A DNA stretch of 64,000 nt from Membranipora membranacea (GCA_914767715.1 OU612072.1:4464001-4528000), one strand, 5' to 3'. Positions 1 to 11,518 are shown, counted from the first letter of the stretch. Program-made: numbers and translations. Notes: generated by a model from the sequence alone, not told the origin.

Positions 1-1304
1 AGCCAAGTGATTAAATCTGACACCAAATTCATAATTTTGTCTCTGAATCCTACCAAAAACGAATCATACGTGACTTGGCTGTGATTTGCAAATTTCAGAA
101 ATCCATACTTATTTTATAACTTTAACCTGTAACCTTGTTTGATACATGATGCTTTAATTCCTGACTACTGGGCTAACATGAATAACTAGAAAGAGGCTAT
201 CTACGTTTTCGCACATGCGCAAATGATAAACTAAATAGTCTGGAAAGTAATAATAAACTAATAAAATATTGTGTAATTTGCCTATTCTGCGTGCTGATTT
301 TCTCAAAATGACAGATCACAATGACTAAATGAAAGATGGTTTACTTCTATTCCAGGGTATTTATCTATCACAATTTAAAAATCCTGAATATAATTATACC
401 ATCTCTGCTGTGACTCGCCAAAGGGTGAGATTTCGAAATCTCATTTACCATTAGTACACTGATTTAATTTGGTTTAAAACGTGAACTCCCTTTGGTGAGA
501 GCGTTGTTTATATCCCAATATATTGGCAACTGTGAATGTGATGGAAATGCTAGAATTTTTTTTACCGCATGCTATTGGTATTCTAATTTGGCATCCAGGG
601 CAATTCAAAGTGATGGCTAGTACATTTGGTTTTTTTGTGATCAGTTTGATTCATTAAAATGACAAAGTTTATGTTTATAAACAGTCAAACTCTAGAAAGA
701 GACGTACTATGATAGGTTTGACGTGGGCCGACGTAAAGAATTGTAAGCAATAAAGAGGAGGTGATGGTTCGAATAACCAAAGATATTACCTTATACACGA
801 AAATTGTTCATGGTAAAGAAAGTGTGGTTAATAGATAATGATCAGACAAAAACTAAAATTGACTTTGTCTTATGCATATACTTTTATTGTCAGTCTGCAA
901 TAATCTATAGGAATGTTTTTCATGCAGTGACAGAAGAAATAATTTAAACAATAAGGAAACGCAGAGAAAAAAGAGAAAAAATACACAAGTAATAAAAAGT
1001 AATAAGATTTAAAGTGCTTTGGTGGTTGTTGTTTAAAGTGAGTAAGTTTGGTTGCTGAGCGCATCTGAATTGGTAAAGAGTTAAAAGTTGTAATGATTTT
1101 TTGTCTTAATTGATAGCTGTAATAATGAAATAGATGTTTGTCTCTAAAAAAAGTTTAAGAGCTTGGTGGTTCCAATCCTTCCATCAATAATCTACTAAAC
1201 AATGAATCATAAATAATCATAAATAAATCTACTGCCATCAACTTCCGATTTTAAGATTTTATCATTAATGGCTGCATAAACGGTCATTGCCAACCGATTA
1301 ATAG
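1..1304. other. AT-rich DNA with a short R1 fragment, no gene seen
   Basis: No convincing coding exon is visible. About 290-405 is a direct-orientation fragment of the R1 repeat: it matches the stretch at 48,640-48,725 (ATGAAAGATGGTTTACTTCT region). The first 110 bases weakly resemble R1 module J (compare 58,370-58,450). The rest is anonymous AT-rich sequence with short homopolymer runs. Confidence 0.5.
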
Positions 1305-2689
1305 CGGCAAAAATAACAATATCTATATAGTACACTCTTTTATTTCAGCCCACATAAAATCTTTCATATAAGTGCCAAAGCTGTCTCTTTGTATATTCTG
1401 AGTTTTTTAATACCGAAATAATATTATTGTGACTTTACTGAACGGAGCTGGTTATCAAAAGCGGATGCACCGAGCAGTGATTCTGACTCAGCCTTTCTCA
1501 CAGCGCATAAATACTACCTAAAATATGTGCAAAACAAAACAGGTAATAAATGGTACCCATCTGTATTTCACACCTAGTCATTCCGGACAACAGCGGACTA
1601 GGTCTTAAATCTCTATTTCAGTTTTCATTCAAACATTCCTTGCCTTTCTGTGAAAATAGGATTTGAGGCTCATTTTAAACCTATTTGTATCCTTCGATGT
1701 CATGTTCATAAACATTTTTATGCATTTCAAAATAAAAAAAGCAATCATGATAGAGTTATCAAATATGATCAGCTCATCTTGGTTCCATGTGTTGTCAACA
1801 ACTGCGATCTGACCTGCAAGAATTGTCAAAGATTTGTTTACTGTATATTTTCATTCAGAATGATCAAATTCCTGATTTAAATATTACCATCCAGTCATGT
1901 TTGTAACTAAAACAAACCTTAAAAGTGTACTGTACGTTTATGTTGCTGGAATGTTCAGTTCAGGATTATATTTGATGACCAGATGCCAAGGTCAGTGTTG
2001 AGCTCACATTGAAACTCACACTCAGTGTAAATTATGCAGGTAAATAAAGTGTGTTTCATTGTAGGTGTCTTTCACTTAGCATAAACTGAACTTTGGCATA
2101 CTGTACTCCTATTCTTTTACACAAAATTAATCTTTTGTTTTCTAAGACGTTTCGCAAACTGATGACACTGGCAAATATAGAAGGCATTTGATTTCTGAAA
2201 TTTTCAGGTCACAGCTAGGTCAAAAATGTTTCCTCTTTGGCAACATTCAAAGACAATCCAAGGAGATTGATGTCAAATCTCATCACTTGGATAAATGGCG
2301 TGATACCAATAACAATTATGATCAATGACAAGATAAGCTAAGATTTATCACAAAGATTCTGCCAGAAGATGAGGAAATGAACTATCAGCAGATGCTTATA
2401 CCATTCACCCTTTGTCACTTCTGAAATACCAGATATCAATTATAGATATTTTATTTGACACCCTATTGTGTCATCGTTCAACAAAGCAAAATATAGGAGG
2501 GTTATTTATCTCTGAAATCTTCAGGTCACAGATGTTTCTTAGGATTCACAGACGATACTAGGAAATTGGTGCCAAACGACAAAAATTTAGTTATAGGTTA
2601 TAAGTATTTTATAAGATGTGCCAATATGCCATCAACACTAATATAATACCGAAAACTGATTTAGCCCACGCATAAGAAACCTGATTGAT

Positions 2690-2905
2690 TCCCTGTCAAA
2701 ATACCATGGTCAAAATGCCATTTGGACGAAATGCCATTGTCATAATGCAATGGCCATAATGCCATAGGTCATAACACCACTGCACACTATACCAATGCCA
2801 AAATTCCAGTTGTAAAAAACGCCAGTTGTGTCAATATACCAGTGGATATAACGCCGGATTGGACATAATACCATTCAGGACAAAAAACCATATCCCTAAA
2901 TACCA
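2690..2905 (-). repeat. Degenerate 14-17-bp tandem array (module H)
   Basis: About a dozen imperfect units of the type TGGCATTATGNCC, read on the minus strand. On the plus strand they appear as a run of ccat/gccat words spaced 14-17 bases apart. The same array, with the same order of variant units, occurs at 46,345-46,567, 49,470-49,690 and 57,155-57,378. Confidence 0.7.
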
Positions 2906-2994
2906 TTGCCATAATGCCTAATATGTTACCAAAGTAGATCAAACCATGCTGTATTTTTTGTTACTTATATAACAGCTGCGAGTTTCTCGGTCAG

Positions 2995-3150
2995 AGTAAC
3001 AGGTAGTTCAGCTGGTAAGAGCCATCTCCTTCACTCCAAGTTTCTATGTTTGAGTTTTGATGTTCTCTGCGGTTTGTTGGGCCACCTGTGAATTGAAGGC
3101 TATTTTGTCGCAGATATTGCACCCAAATATTGCACCGCCGACTCTGTGGG
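2995..3150 (+). repeat. tRNA-derived SINE head (R1 copy)
   Basis: GTAGTTCAGCTGGTAAGAGC fits an RNA polymerase III A box, and about 45 bases later a weak B-box-like GTTTGAGTTTTGATG follows. The spacing is tRNA-like. Minus-strand copies sit in each R1 unit (about 46,090-46,280, 49,205-49,400, 56,890-57,090, 63,510-63,710). It is a retroposon-type sequence, not a functional tRNA, because stem pairing is not preserved. Confidence 0.55.
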
Positions 3151-3405
3151 ATAAGGAAAATTAATTGACTCTCTAAATTTGACTAACTTTATGTCTTGGC
3201 TTGAATGGTTCTGACTGGTCTTGACTCAGATGCTGTTACTTTCTTCATGTAGGCTAGTATGATTGAACATAATGCTTGAAAATTCTGTTCATGAGTTCAT
3301 GAGTATGCAGTTTAGCATGAAAATAACAATCTTTTACATCGCCAAGACACTGAAAAAGTGACACATTTGATTTAACATACAATCATAATGATTGGATACT
3401 TTTTT

Positions 3406-4429
3406 TCAACTTTAGTTTCCTGTTTGTACCTCTTCTCTTCATGTTTCTTGGATCTAAAATAAAATGCAAACAGGCATTGAATGTATTAAACATCTGTCGT
3501 GTTGAGCATGACGCCAGCTGTTGCCACTATCAAGTTAGGCTTTGCAATGCTAGAAATGAGTGTATCATCCAACAATCCATAGACATAGTGGTACCAAGTA
3601 TGTAGTAAATTGAATAAATTGATGAGTGTGTTTGACTGATTCATTTCATCGTAACCATTCCTGACAGCAACTGAGATGATGTTGATGTGAATACAAGATT
3701 CTAATTGAGATTAATTCACAGAACAACCTTAGCTAGACTTGTACTTGTTACTATAATTATACAATATATATCTCTAGCCTAGGCTATAATAACATCAAAC
3801 ATAATAAGAGTCACAGTGAGTGAGTGAGTACCATCATCAGACTCAGTTGCCAGCAAGGAAGTAATGCCAGACATCATGATCATGATATTTGTGTGACAGG
3901 CATTCATATGAGAGTAGAGTAGAAGCAGTACAGTTGTTATCATCATGGTGACGATGATGATTGATTATTAGCATTTCATTGCTATTTTCCCAACAGTAGT
4001 AACTTCCAATAAGAATTTAAAGAATAAATAAACATCGATCAAATCAATTATTATTATTCATATATTGAAGGTTCGATGGTATTTTTGCATATAATATTCA
4101 CCAAGGAGTAACTCCTAGTTGTATATTCACAATAAATCTTAATATGTAAATTCACCTGAGAATGCTAGTGCCTGGGCAATCAGTCAGTAATAATCCAAAA
4201 TAAAACAAGTATTTTCGTGACAAAAATTGCTTTGCAGTGAATACTAAACATGTTAACCAATTGGGCCAGTGTACCAAATTACTGGTTTGCACAACATACT
4301 GTTTATCATTCTAAGTAAATTTGTACTCCAGGGCGCCACTGTGAATCATTTGAGCAACTTAGGCGTATTTGGTCCTCCAGAGTGGTGCTGTCTCACAAAC
4401 TGTAATTCATCCCAAGAGGACAGGCTCAT
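3406..4429. other. Intergenic, nothing identified
   Basis: No exon, terminal repeat or RNA gene recognised. There are short GAGT/GATG simple repeats around 3,815-3,830 and 3,950-3,965. Confidence 0.5.
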
Positions 4430-4989
4430 TGCAAATTGGAGATCATGAATATTATCAAAATGGTTCATAATGGTTCTAACTATGATAATGCCTGTGTTGT
4501 TATTAAGACTATGCTTGTCGATACAGGCTACACCCATACCTGCTGCAAAAAGTCACAGGAAATTGGAGGAGTTAAAACTAGAGGGGTTGAGGTGAGAGGG
4601 TTTGTGTTCAAGGCAACTGAAACTTGCAAGCAGGTCTTTTGCCCATGTCCGTCATCCACCACCCAACACCTATAGCCTTCTGAAAAACTCATTCAACTGT
4701 TCTTCTCATGCAACAGCTCTTAATTGCCAATAAATCTATTCAAAAATTAAGAATGTAATACCCACTTCCCTGAAGTCTTGTGGTATTTCTTCCTATCCCT
4801 GTGGCCATCTAGTTATATTATAATTTCACAGTTCCTTGATGCAAGGGAACAGCTAAGACAACAAATATTATTATCTCCTGAGTGTGATTTTCTGACAACT
4901 AATTATGTCTTGATAGTGTTCTAATTTAATCTTGTCAGACATTGCAAAATGTTGTTAATTTCCATTTGATTCATCACCAGAAGTCTTAA

Positions 4990-5747
4990 AGGGCAACCAG
5001 GGTTTCAAACAACTTCTCATTGGCCCTCATTGATTAATAGTAGATTGCACCTTCTGCAGAGGGAAAAAGACAAAATCTAATTCGGATGATTATTCAGCCA
5101 GAATTCTTCTGAAACATTTCATCCATCAGGTACTTAAAGGGCAACCAAGGTTTCAAACAACTTCTCATTGATGGCCATTGATTAATAGCAGATTGCACCT
5201 TCTGCATGGGGAAAAAGACAAAATATAATTCGGATGATTATTCAGCCAGAATTCTTGTGGAACATTTCTTCCATCAGGCACTCAAACTCAGCTAAAAGAG
5301 AATACCACATAGCAGTTTCCTGTTCCTGTTATTATTTAGCCTGTGCTCTATAATTATTGGAGCAAAATCTTGGAACCTCCCCTAAACTGAAGTGTTACCA
5401 AGCTTAGAGTCAGCAACTACTTTGAGTTTTGCATCGCGTAATGCACAAAGCTGATGCTGCCCAGCACATAATTTCCTACCCATTAATGCATTGCTGCGAA
5501 ACCTTGGTTGCCCTTTAAACTCAGCTAAAACAGAATACCACAGAGCAGTTTCCTGTTCCTGTTATTATTTAGCCTGTGCTCTATCATCATTACAGCAATG
5601 TCTTGGAACCTCCCCTAAACCGAAGTGTTACCCAGCTTAGAGTCCGCAACTAGTTTGAGTTTTGCATGGCGTAATGCACAAAGCTGATACTGCCTAGCAC
5701 ATTATTTACTACCCGTTAATGCATTGCTGCGAAACCTTGGTTGCCCT
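4990..5747 (+). mobile_element. MITE with TTAA target duplication (outer copy)
   Basis: Terminal inverted repeats AGGGCAACCAGGGTTTC and GAAACCTTGGTTGCCCT are flanked on both sides by TTAA (4,986-4,989 and 5,748-5,751). The R2 copy at 33,755-34,490 has the uninterrupted site: a single TTAA at the same place, between AGAAGTC and GGCGGCCAGT. This proves insertion and fixes the target duplication. A TTAA target and short TIRs are typical of piggyBac-type elements. No transposase is encoded. The element carries a sibling copy inside it. Confidence 0.9.
5138..5514 (+). mobile_element. MITE of the same family nested in 4,990-5,747
   Basis: A complete 377-bp copy with the same TIRs lies between TTAA at 5,134-5,137 and TTAA at 5,515-5,518. 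Removing it and one TTAA leaves a 377-bp outer element. At the corresponding place the inner copy reads ACTCAAACTCAGC where the outer reads ACTTAAACTCAGC. A single change therefore created the TTAA that served as the target inside the outer copy. Confidence 0.88.
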
Positions 5748-6012
5748 TTAAGGCGCGCCAGTCCCAATGTTACTAAGTAGCATAGTAACTGTCCTACTCA
5801 TTTGGGCATCAATTTAGCTTTATAAACTCTCTGATACCTAGAATACCCGCTCCCAATTATATCCGTGGTTTTATTGTCACTTTTAAATTTCTTCAAAGTT
5901 TGGCTCGGCCAATCTTGCCCTTATCTTACTGCCTGATATCAAAACTTTGCTGCAGTACAGCCATTTTTCATAGGATTTTTGTCAAGTTAGGTTAATAGGT
6001 CAAAGAGAGAAT

Positions 6013-6311
6013 AGGTAATGCAATGCTAAGATTTTGGACACATCTCTTCTATATCCGATAGTGATGTTTCTATTTTCTTGACACTTCTCACTTGTTACAT
6101 ACTAATTAGTTTTAGATATGAACTTTATTATGGAAAATCTTTATCACCGTTTGAACTAAATAATTAAGAGGGTTTGTCACAAGGAGCAATCGATGTAGAC
6201 AGGCAAATAATATGACAAGCTTTACAATTGCATTTTACATTTCAATCAAACTGCTAGTCAAATGAAAAAATTAAAAGAAACCAAACCTCATTTTAGGAAG
6301 TTTTTATTGTA
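6013..6311. other. Intergenic, nothing identified
   Basis: AT-rich DNA between the R2 copy and the R1 fragment. No gene or repeat boundary recognised. Confidence 0.5.
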
Positions 6312-7295
6312 TTAACAATGGTTCTCTAATCTTAATATTGTGTTAAGTGATTCAATCAGTTCATAGCTTGAAAACTTCAGGATCTTTGTTAATTTGTTTC
6401 TGTTTAATTTTGTCTTTCCAGGTTTTTGAATACAGGATACACAACGGGGGCATGTCTGGCCTCCATTGTATTGCCTTTCATTATGACTATTAAGTTAACT
6501 CTGGTTGTAAACCTTGGTAACCTAGCCAGTAAAGGCTTTGTTGTATTTTAACTGCCAATGTTAATTTCTTGTCTTACCTATAGGGTTAAAGTTTTGTAAT
6601 ATATACTGCTGGCCTCATGTTTGAATACGCTGCAAAATAAGTGACGTTCTATAATTTTGTTGATATCGCTCACATTTCCGATTGAATTGACATGACATTT
6701 AAAATTTAAAAAGCTGAACAAAAATGTGCACCAGATACATACTTCAGCTAGAGGTGAGGTCCATTGTTTACATAACTGAAGACTGTAAGAAAATGCCTTC
6801 AGCGTTAATGATTTTGGGCGTTAGGGACTAGGGACTAGGCAGTAAGGACTGGCTATTTTTGCAAGCCCTTTGTTTGCAAAAGAAAGCTTATTATGCTATT
6901 CCAGACATGAATTTCAATGGCTATAACATTCCACACATACTTCGTTTGACCGCTGAAAGAAGCCAGGATCACAGCTATTTTTCTAATATGTTATATGGTG
7001 GTATCATTTCGGTCAAAAATCCAGGCAAAGCAATAGCCCTCACATTGATTTTGAATCATCTATCGGTGAACATATAAGATGTAATGTTAAATTTCACCAA
7101 CTGAAACTGACTGCAGTTGTTTGTTACGGGACCAATTTTTAGGCACCCACAACTCATGATTTTTTTCTGTCTGGTCTCTGTGAAGGCTGCTATTGCTATT
7201 GCACCTGAATGGAGATTAATGCTAGACTTGACAGTTATACAGTGTACAGCATCAGCAGAAGAAAATGTGCTGTTCTTGCTAATAGATCACCAGCT
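6312..7295 (+). repeat. R1 partial copy, modules F and G
   Basis: Collinear with 44,430-45,130 and 54,895-55,780: the CAATGGTTCTC start, the pyrimidine-rich TTTTGTCTTTCCAG acceptor-like site, the GCCTTCAGCGTTAATGATTT stretch and the part starting TATTGCTATTGCACCTGAAT. A 72-codon open frame (6,859-7,077, no ATG at its first codon) is shared with other copies but carries no recognised domain. The copy passes into a 145-bp tandem repeat at 7,296. Confidence 0.8.
6464..6608. mobile_element. 145-bp insertion with 8-bp direct repeats
   Basis: Within this R1 fragment, sequence absent from the other copies is bracketed by CTGGCCTC at 6,456-6,463 and again at 6,609-6,616. The other copies read through with one CTGGCCCTC. 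Eight-bp duplications are typical of hAT-type insertions. The ends (CATTGTAT and ATATACTG) are only weakly inverted, so the class is uncertain. Confidence 0.6.
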
Positions 7296-7763
7296 GGACA
7301 CACCGAAAGACATATCCTGTTTGCAGCAATCATTCAATCATCAATCATTATCACTATTAGTGATGAGGAAGATGTGTTGGTTAACCCTATCTGATACTGT
7401 TCTTCCCATGAAAAATTTAACAGCCGCAATATCTATTACTGGACACACCGATAGACATATCCTGTTTGCAGCAATCATTCAATCATCAATCATTATCACT
7501 ATTAGCGATGAGGAAGATGTGTGGGTTAACCCTATCTGATGCTGTTCTTCCCATGAAAAATTTAACAGCTGCAATATCTATTACTGGACACACCGATAGA
7601 CATATCCTGTTTGCAGCAATCATTCAATCATCAATCATTATCACTATTAGTGATGAGGAAGATGTGTTGGTTAACCCTATCTGATACTGTTCTTCCCATG
7701 AAAAATTTAACAGCCGCAATATCTATTACCGGACACACCGAAAGACATATCCTGTTTGCAGCG
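7296..7763 (+). repeat. 145-bp tandem repeat, three full copies and a partial fourth
   Basis: GGACACACCG recurs at 7,296, 7,441, 7,586 and 7,731, a constant 145-bp period, with very high identity between copies. Because 145 is not a multiple of 3, each copy shifts the reading frame and makes overlapping open frames that are artefacts. The last copy is cut at about 7,763 and continues into a GC-rich patch. Confidence 0.95.
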
Positions 7764-7784
7764 ACTTGGAAAATTTTCAAAGTT

Positions 7785-7976
7785 TCTCGAAGCCCTTCGT
7801 CCACGACGACGACGAGTAGCCCTCGCGCACCGATCGCCGCGAGCGGCTGCGGATTTTCCTCCGTGCCCTCCGGTGGGGAGTCAGATTTTTGCGAGTCGGG
7901 ACGGGACCGAGACAGCAAGAAAATTCGGGACGAGACCGGGACGAGACCGGGACGAGACCGGGACGAGACCGAGACA
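7785..7976. repeat. GC/CpG-rich patch with an 11-bp minisatellite
   Basis: This stretch is rich in CG dinucleotides, unlike its AT-rich surroundings. It ends in four perfect copies of GGGACGAGACC (7,927-7,970), preceded by degenerate forms such as GGGACGGGACC. Both strands are open for some distance, giving Arg/Asp/Ser-rich low-complexity peptides, but nothing supports a gene. Confidence 0.75.
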
Positions 7977-8265
7977 TATATCCATGCCGATAAAACATTC
8001 TCCAGATATCACAATATAAAAGAATGGTTGATATTCATTAACTATCACGAGTGCAATCAGCTTATAGTACATTTGATTCAATTTGTAATTTATCATCTAG
8101 AAATAAGGAACTATGTTGAGACCAAGTTTCATCAAAATCTGTCAAGTATTTTTCTGAATTATAGATGCCTGAAGAAAGCTTCATGTAGTGCTGTAAGCAA
8201 AAGTAGGACTAATAACTATCTTTTCATGGTATGATAGTCTTAGGTTCTTATGGCGTCATATAAAA

Positions 8266-8460
8266 TCTGTGGCGTAGTGGGTAAGAGCGTGGACTGCTGA
8301 TCACAAGGTCACTGTTTCGACACTGAGTGTTTGTAATATTTTGACCAGCTACTACACTTTACAATGCTAGTATTCCCGACATGTGTTAAGAGTTGTCTGT
8401 GTCGACGGGAATTGTCCCGTCTCGTTGCCATCACTAATCACTATCATAATAACAAATAAA
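8266..8460 (+). repeat. tRNA-derived SINE
   Basis: GTGGCGTAGTGGGTAAGAGCG fits an A box, and GGTCACTGTTTCGACACTG resembles a B box about 35 bases later, the normal tRNA spacing. A non-tRNA body follows (CGACGGGAATTGTCCCGTCT region) and an A-rich tail near 8,445-8,462. It differs from the R1-borne SINE and from the one at 39,888. Confidence 0.65.
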
Positions 8461-9615
8461 TTAAAGGGTCTCAAAGTTCAAGGCGTTATCGAATTATACA
8501 ACACTTTGGAGTCTTAGAAAAACACAAATCTTATTAACATCGATATACATTTGAGACTGGCTGGTTGACGTAACAAAGATATTGATTAGGGAGAATCTAT
8601 TAACAAGCGTTGGGCTTATGCAAAGGTGGCGAAAATATTAGCCGTATTCGAGAGTCTACTGTCATTACAATATACAAGCTAATTTTTTGAAAGCCAATGT
8701 GTATGACATTTGAAGAGTACTCTAAGAGAAAATCTTAATTAATTTTGCTTCGAGCCCATGATCTGGTGTGAATTAATGATTGAAATTTCACATATTTTCA
8801 CGGCTTCACAAAAAAATGCGTTGTATGGCGTGACGTAAAAAGTCAATTTAGACTAGTCATATATCAGAGAAAATCAAATTTATGATGAATGCAATCTCTA
8901 GTATACATTCCACATGTTTTGAATTTTTTTGCAATTAATTTGACTCCTCCATCTGCATTGACAAAAACAGCGGTTTTTGCCTCATTTCCTCCCTATAGAG
9001 ACACAACGTCATCGAATCAAGTTTTTGTTCAGGTATTCATTTTCAGTAGCTCGGCAGCTTTCCAACGTTATATGATATGTTGATATTCGGATCGGTCTTT
9101 GACATTACCTTATTTGAGTCGACCAGAGGTCCATATACATCCTATCCTAATGTCCGCCTCAAATTAAAAGTCACCCATGACGTTAGGATTTCATGAGGAT
9201 AATATTAACTGTTGTAACAGCTGTAGTTTACAACAGTGATTGTTATACCATCAATCAAAGACACTTATAATTTAATTATAACTCCAATGTGGATTCAGTA
9301 TATAAAGTCCAACACATCCCTACAAGATTCACAAGCTCAGAATCGTTCCAACTCTTTCCTCTCAGCTACTGAAAATATATATCTTGACTTGGTAAGTTCA
9401 GATTTCATACATTTTAGATCACTTATTAGTAATTCAAATTTAGTCACTTTGGTCTTTAGTTATAAATGCTACCAATATCAGTCAAGGTTTTACCATTATT
9501 GGTACCCAACTAACTATCTGCACGATGCACACTTTACTTGTTCAGTTGATGACATTGAGGCAAATTATACAGATTTTAAACCGATTGGATGTGCTCCCCC
9601 GTTTTGAAAACATCA
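8461..9615. other. Intergenic, nothing firmly identified
   Basis: A 123-codon open frame at 9,236-9,607 starts at GTG rather than ATG and has no recognised motif. It could be an exon or chance. The stretch around 9,045-9,110 (AGCTTTCCAACGTTATATGA) loosely resembles 21,415-21,470, suggesting another dispersed repeat. Confidence 0.4.
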
Positions 9616-9714
9616 ACTGTGATACTGTGTTACTGTGATACTGTGTTACTGTGATATTGTGATACTTTGAAACTGTGAGACTGTGATTCTGTGATACTGT
9701 GATAATGTGATACT
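9616..9714 (+). repeat. CTGTGATA-type minisatellite
   Basis: Imperfect tandem units of about 10 bp built on CTGTGATACTGTGTTA, with single-base variants, over roughly 100 bp. Confidence 0.85.
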
Positions 9715-10063
9715 CAGCTGAGTTTTAGTTCACAATCCGCTTCATTACCTGAAGTGACTAGTCATGTAGCAATTAATTTTGCTGTTATCCAAATATTGCT
9801 GTGACAAACAGTTTTCCAAGCTGTTATCCATATGCATCATAGGAACCATATTCCAATAAAGCTTTTCTCTGGTCAACAAATCACATTAATATTTTATGAA
9901 ATTGTGTCAGTGAAAATGTGGAGGTGGACAGACTTTCCATCCATCAGGGGTGTGAAAGCTAGTATATATTTATTTATGTGACATAGATTCCTGAAACTGA
10001 AACTGAAATTTTAATCAAAAATATATCAATAAGATTGTTCTCAACTTTTCCATTTTTCAGATA

Positions 10064-10189
10064 ATGAATGCTCTCTACTACCTCACCGCACTTATGATGA
10101 TAGCAGGTATTAATGCACTCGATTGTCCAGCAGGCAGATATTTATGGAAGGGTAAATGCATAGCTATATGCATCTTTTGTGGAAGGTAA
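10064..10189 (+). CDS. Candidate small secreted cysteine-rich peptide or first exon of one
   Basis: The ATG lies three bases after a good splice acceptor (TTTTCCATTTTTCAG, ending at 10,060), so a 5' UTR exon probably lies upstream. The product starts with a signal-peptide-like segment (hydrophobic residues 4-16, likely cut near Ala18). The remaining about 22 residues hold four Cys (21, 32, 36, 39), beginning DCPAGRYLW. Two readings are possible. Read straight through, the peptide is 41 aa and ends Gly-Arg before TAA, a pattern seen in amidated peptides. Alternatively the GTAAATG at 10,152 is a splice donor and this is exon 1 of a longer Cys-rich secreted protein. The CPAG start would fit an EGF/TNFR-like module, but that is only a resemblance. 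No family assigned. Confidence 0.4.
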   Translation: MNALYYLTALMMIAGINALDCPAGRYLWKGKCIAICIFCGR

Positions 10190-10399
10190 ACTCACAAGAT
10201 CTGCTCACTCAACACAAACAAACACACAGGACACACAACTCACAATTATCAACATGTATATCGTTAGCTTTGCACAGTTTCTCGCGCGATTGGAAATTTT
10301 CATGCTCTCCTTCGGAATGTAATAAATATTTAATCTTGCTCACAACTGAATGGTGTCTTATTATTGTATTACGATTCACAGTATTTGAATGCACATAAA

Positions 10400-11518
10400 A
10401 AGGCAATGGTAAGGATGAGTTGTATTGCAACATCACTTCAGTGTTACACATCAAAAACTATATCGCATGTATGCAATTTTGATTTTCACATTTTTGGAGT
10501 TGTGCTCACCCAGGAGCGAAAAGTGTCATAATTAATCTCAAAGATAAACAGTGGCTAAAACAAAGGGACCTGAATACCCTAAGATCTTCAACTGAAGTTG
10601 TCATCAATAACCCTGTCACATCAATCAATGTTACATTTCACTAGATATCAATCTCAACTTGGAAAAACAGTGTAGAGTGCTGTGAGAGTAACATCACTAT
10701 TAGAGATGGTCAAATGGGCTTATTTGCTTACTAGTACTCTATCACTAACTTGTTCCCACATATGCAGTGAAAATTCCTCTTTATCGCACTAAAATTATGA
10801 GATTAATCAGAAAAGCAAAATTTTCCCTAGCCAAATATTCAATATATATAAAGAAGAAGAAATTGTGGTATCAGAGCGTTTGTTACTATAATCAAAATTA
10901 TCCTCTCCCGGAAAAGGACAGCTGCCATGCATTTGTGAGTTATCATAACTTGTTGGCCGTAAGTCTGCTGGCAATAAATTAAATGTACAATCCCTCTGCA
11001 AAGAAGCTATGCATTGTCAGGCAAAATTTGAGACCATGATATTTCGCATTCATTTTGTGATATAAATGGTCCTTAGACACACAGTTAATTCTTGATGGCT
11101 TCTGCATCAAACGCTAAATGTGTTGGGGGAGATAATGAGGAAACCATATAAGTCATTGAGAGTGCTATCGATCGATCACAAATGCGATGCTTTATATACT
11201 TATAAACTTATCATTTAACTTTATTTTTTGTTGTTTAATTCCAATGGACGACTTGTAAAGAGTAAGCTTTATCTACCTTCGTTCTTGTTTCTTCCATCAA
11301 AAATGTCCAATGATTGAACCGATTCAACTTGATTGACATTGTTTTCATTGGTTGTATTATACCACTTTGCTTGCAGCAGCAAAACATTCATTGCACAATT
11401 ACCAGCATTACCAGCATGCTGAGTGAAATAATTGTCAGGGAAATTATCGGTACCAAAAAATCTTCCACTGGCATGAAAATTTAGTATTGGAATTCAAATT
11501 CAGTTATGCTCAACTGAA
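10400..11518. other. Intergenic, nothing identified
   Basis: AT-rich sequence with only short overlapping open frames on both strands. No repeat boundary recognised. Confidence 0.5.

Larger units (their letters stand above)
1305..3405 (-). repeat. R1 composite repeat, inverted partial copy
   Basis: Read on the minus strand, this block runs collinearly with parts of the 41-63 kb array: the stretch before the SINE, the tRNA-like SINE, the 14-17-bp degenerate array H, module I, then module A to about 42,650. Homology stops near 3,405 on one side and near 1,305 on the other. Divergence is visibly higher than between the right-hand copies, so this copy looks older. A 66-codon open frame on the minus strand (1,629-1,829) lies in module A and is interrupted in the other copies. 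I could not assign it. Confidence 0.8.
4430..6012 (+). repeat. R2 repeat, plus-strand copy, split by a MITE
   Basis: Apart from the insertion at 4,990-5,747, this region is the reverse complement of 33,755-34,490, with many substitutions. Homology starts around the ATGAATATTATCAAAATGG stretch and runs through the AGTCCCAATGTTACTAAGTA stretch to about 6,012. Short open frames lie in it (for example 4,436-4,675), but the two copies do not keep one frame, so I do not call a gene. In the minus-strand copy the repeat directly abuts a BEL/Pao integrase remnant. Whether R2 belongs to that element is unknown. Confidence 0.75.

Noticed and set aside
2995-3130. Functional tRNA gene
   Set aside because: A- and B-box-like words are present but acceptor and T stems do not pair, and the sequence is a dispersed repeat.
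7117-8234. Several overlapping 70-207 codon open frames
   Set aside because: They are the same 145-bp repeat read in shifting frames and then the GC-rich low-complexity patch. Nothing supports a protein.
9236-9607. 123-codon frame as a gene
   Set aside because: Starts at GTG, no motif, no splice context that improves it. Kept only as a note in the intergenic entry.
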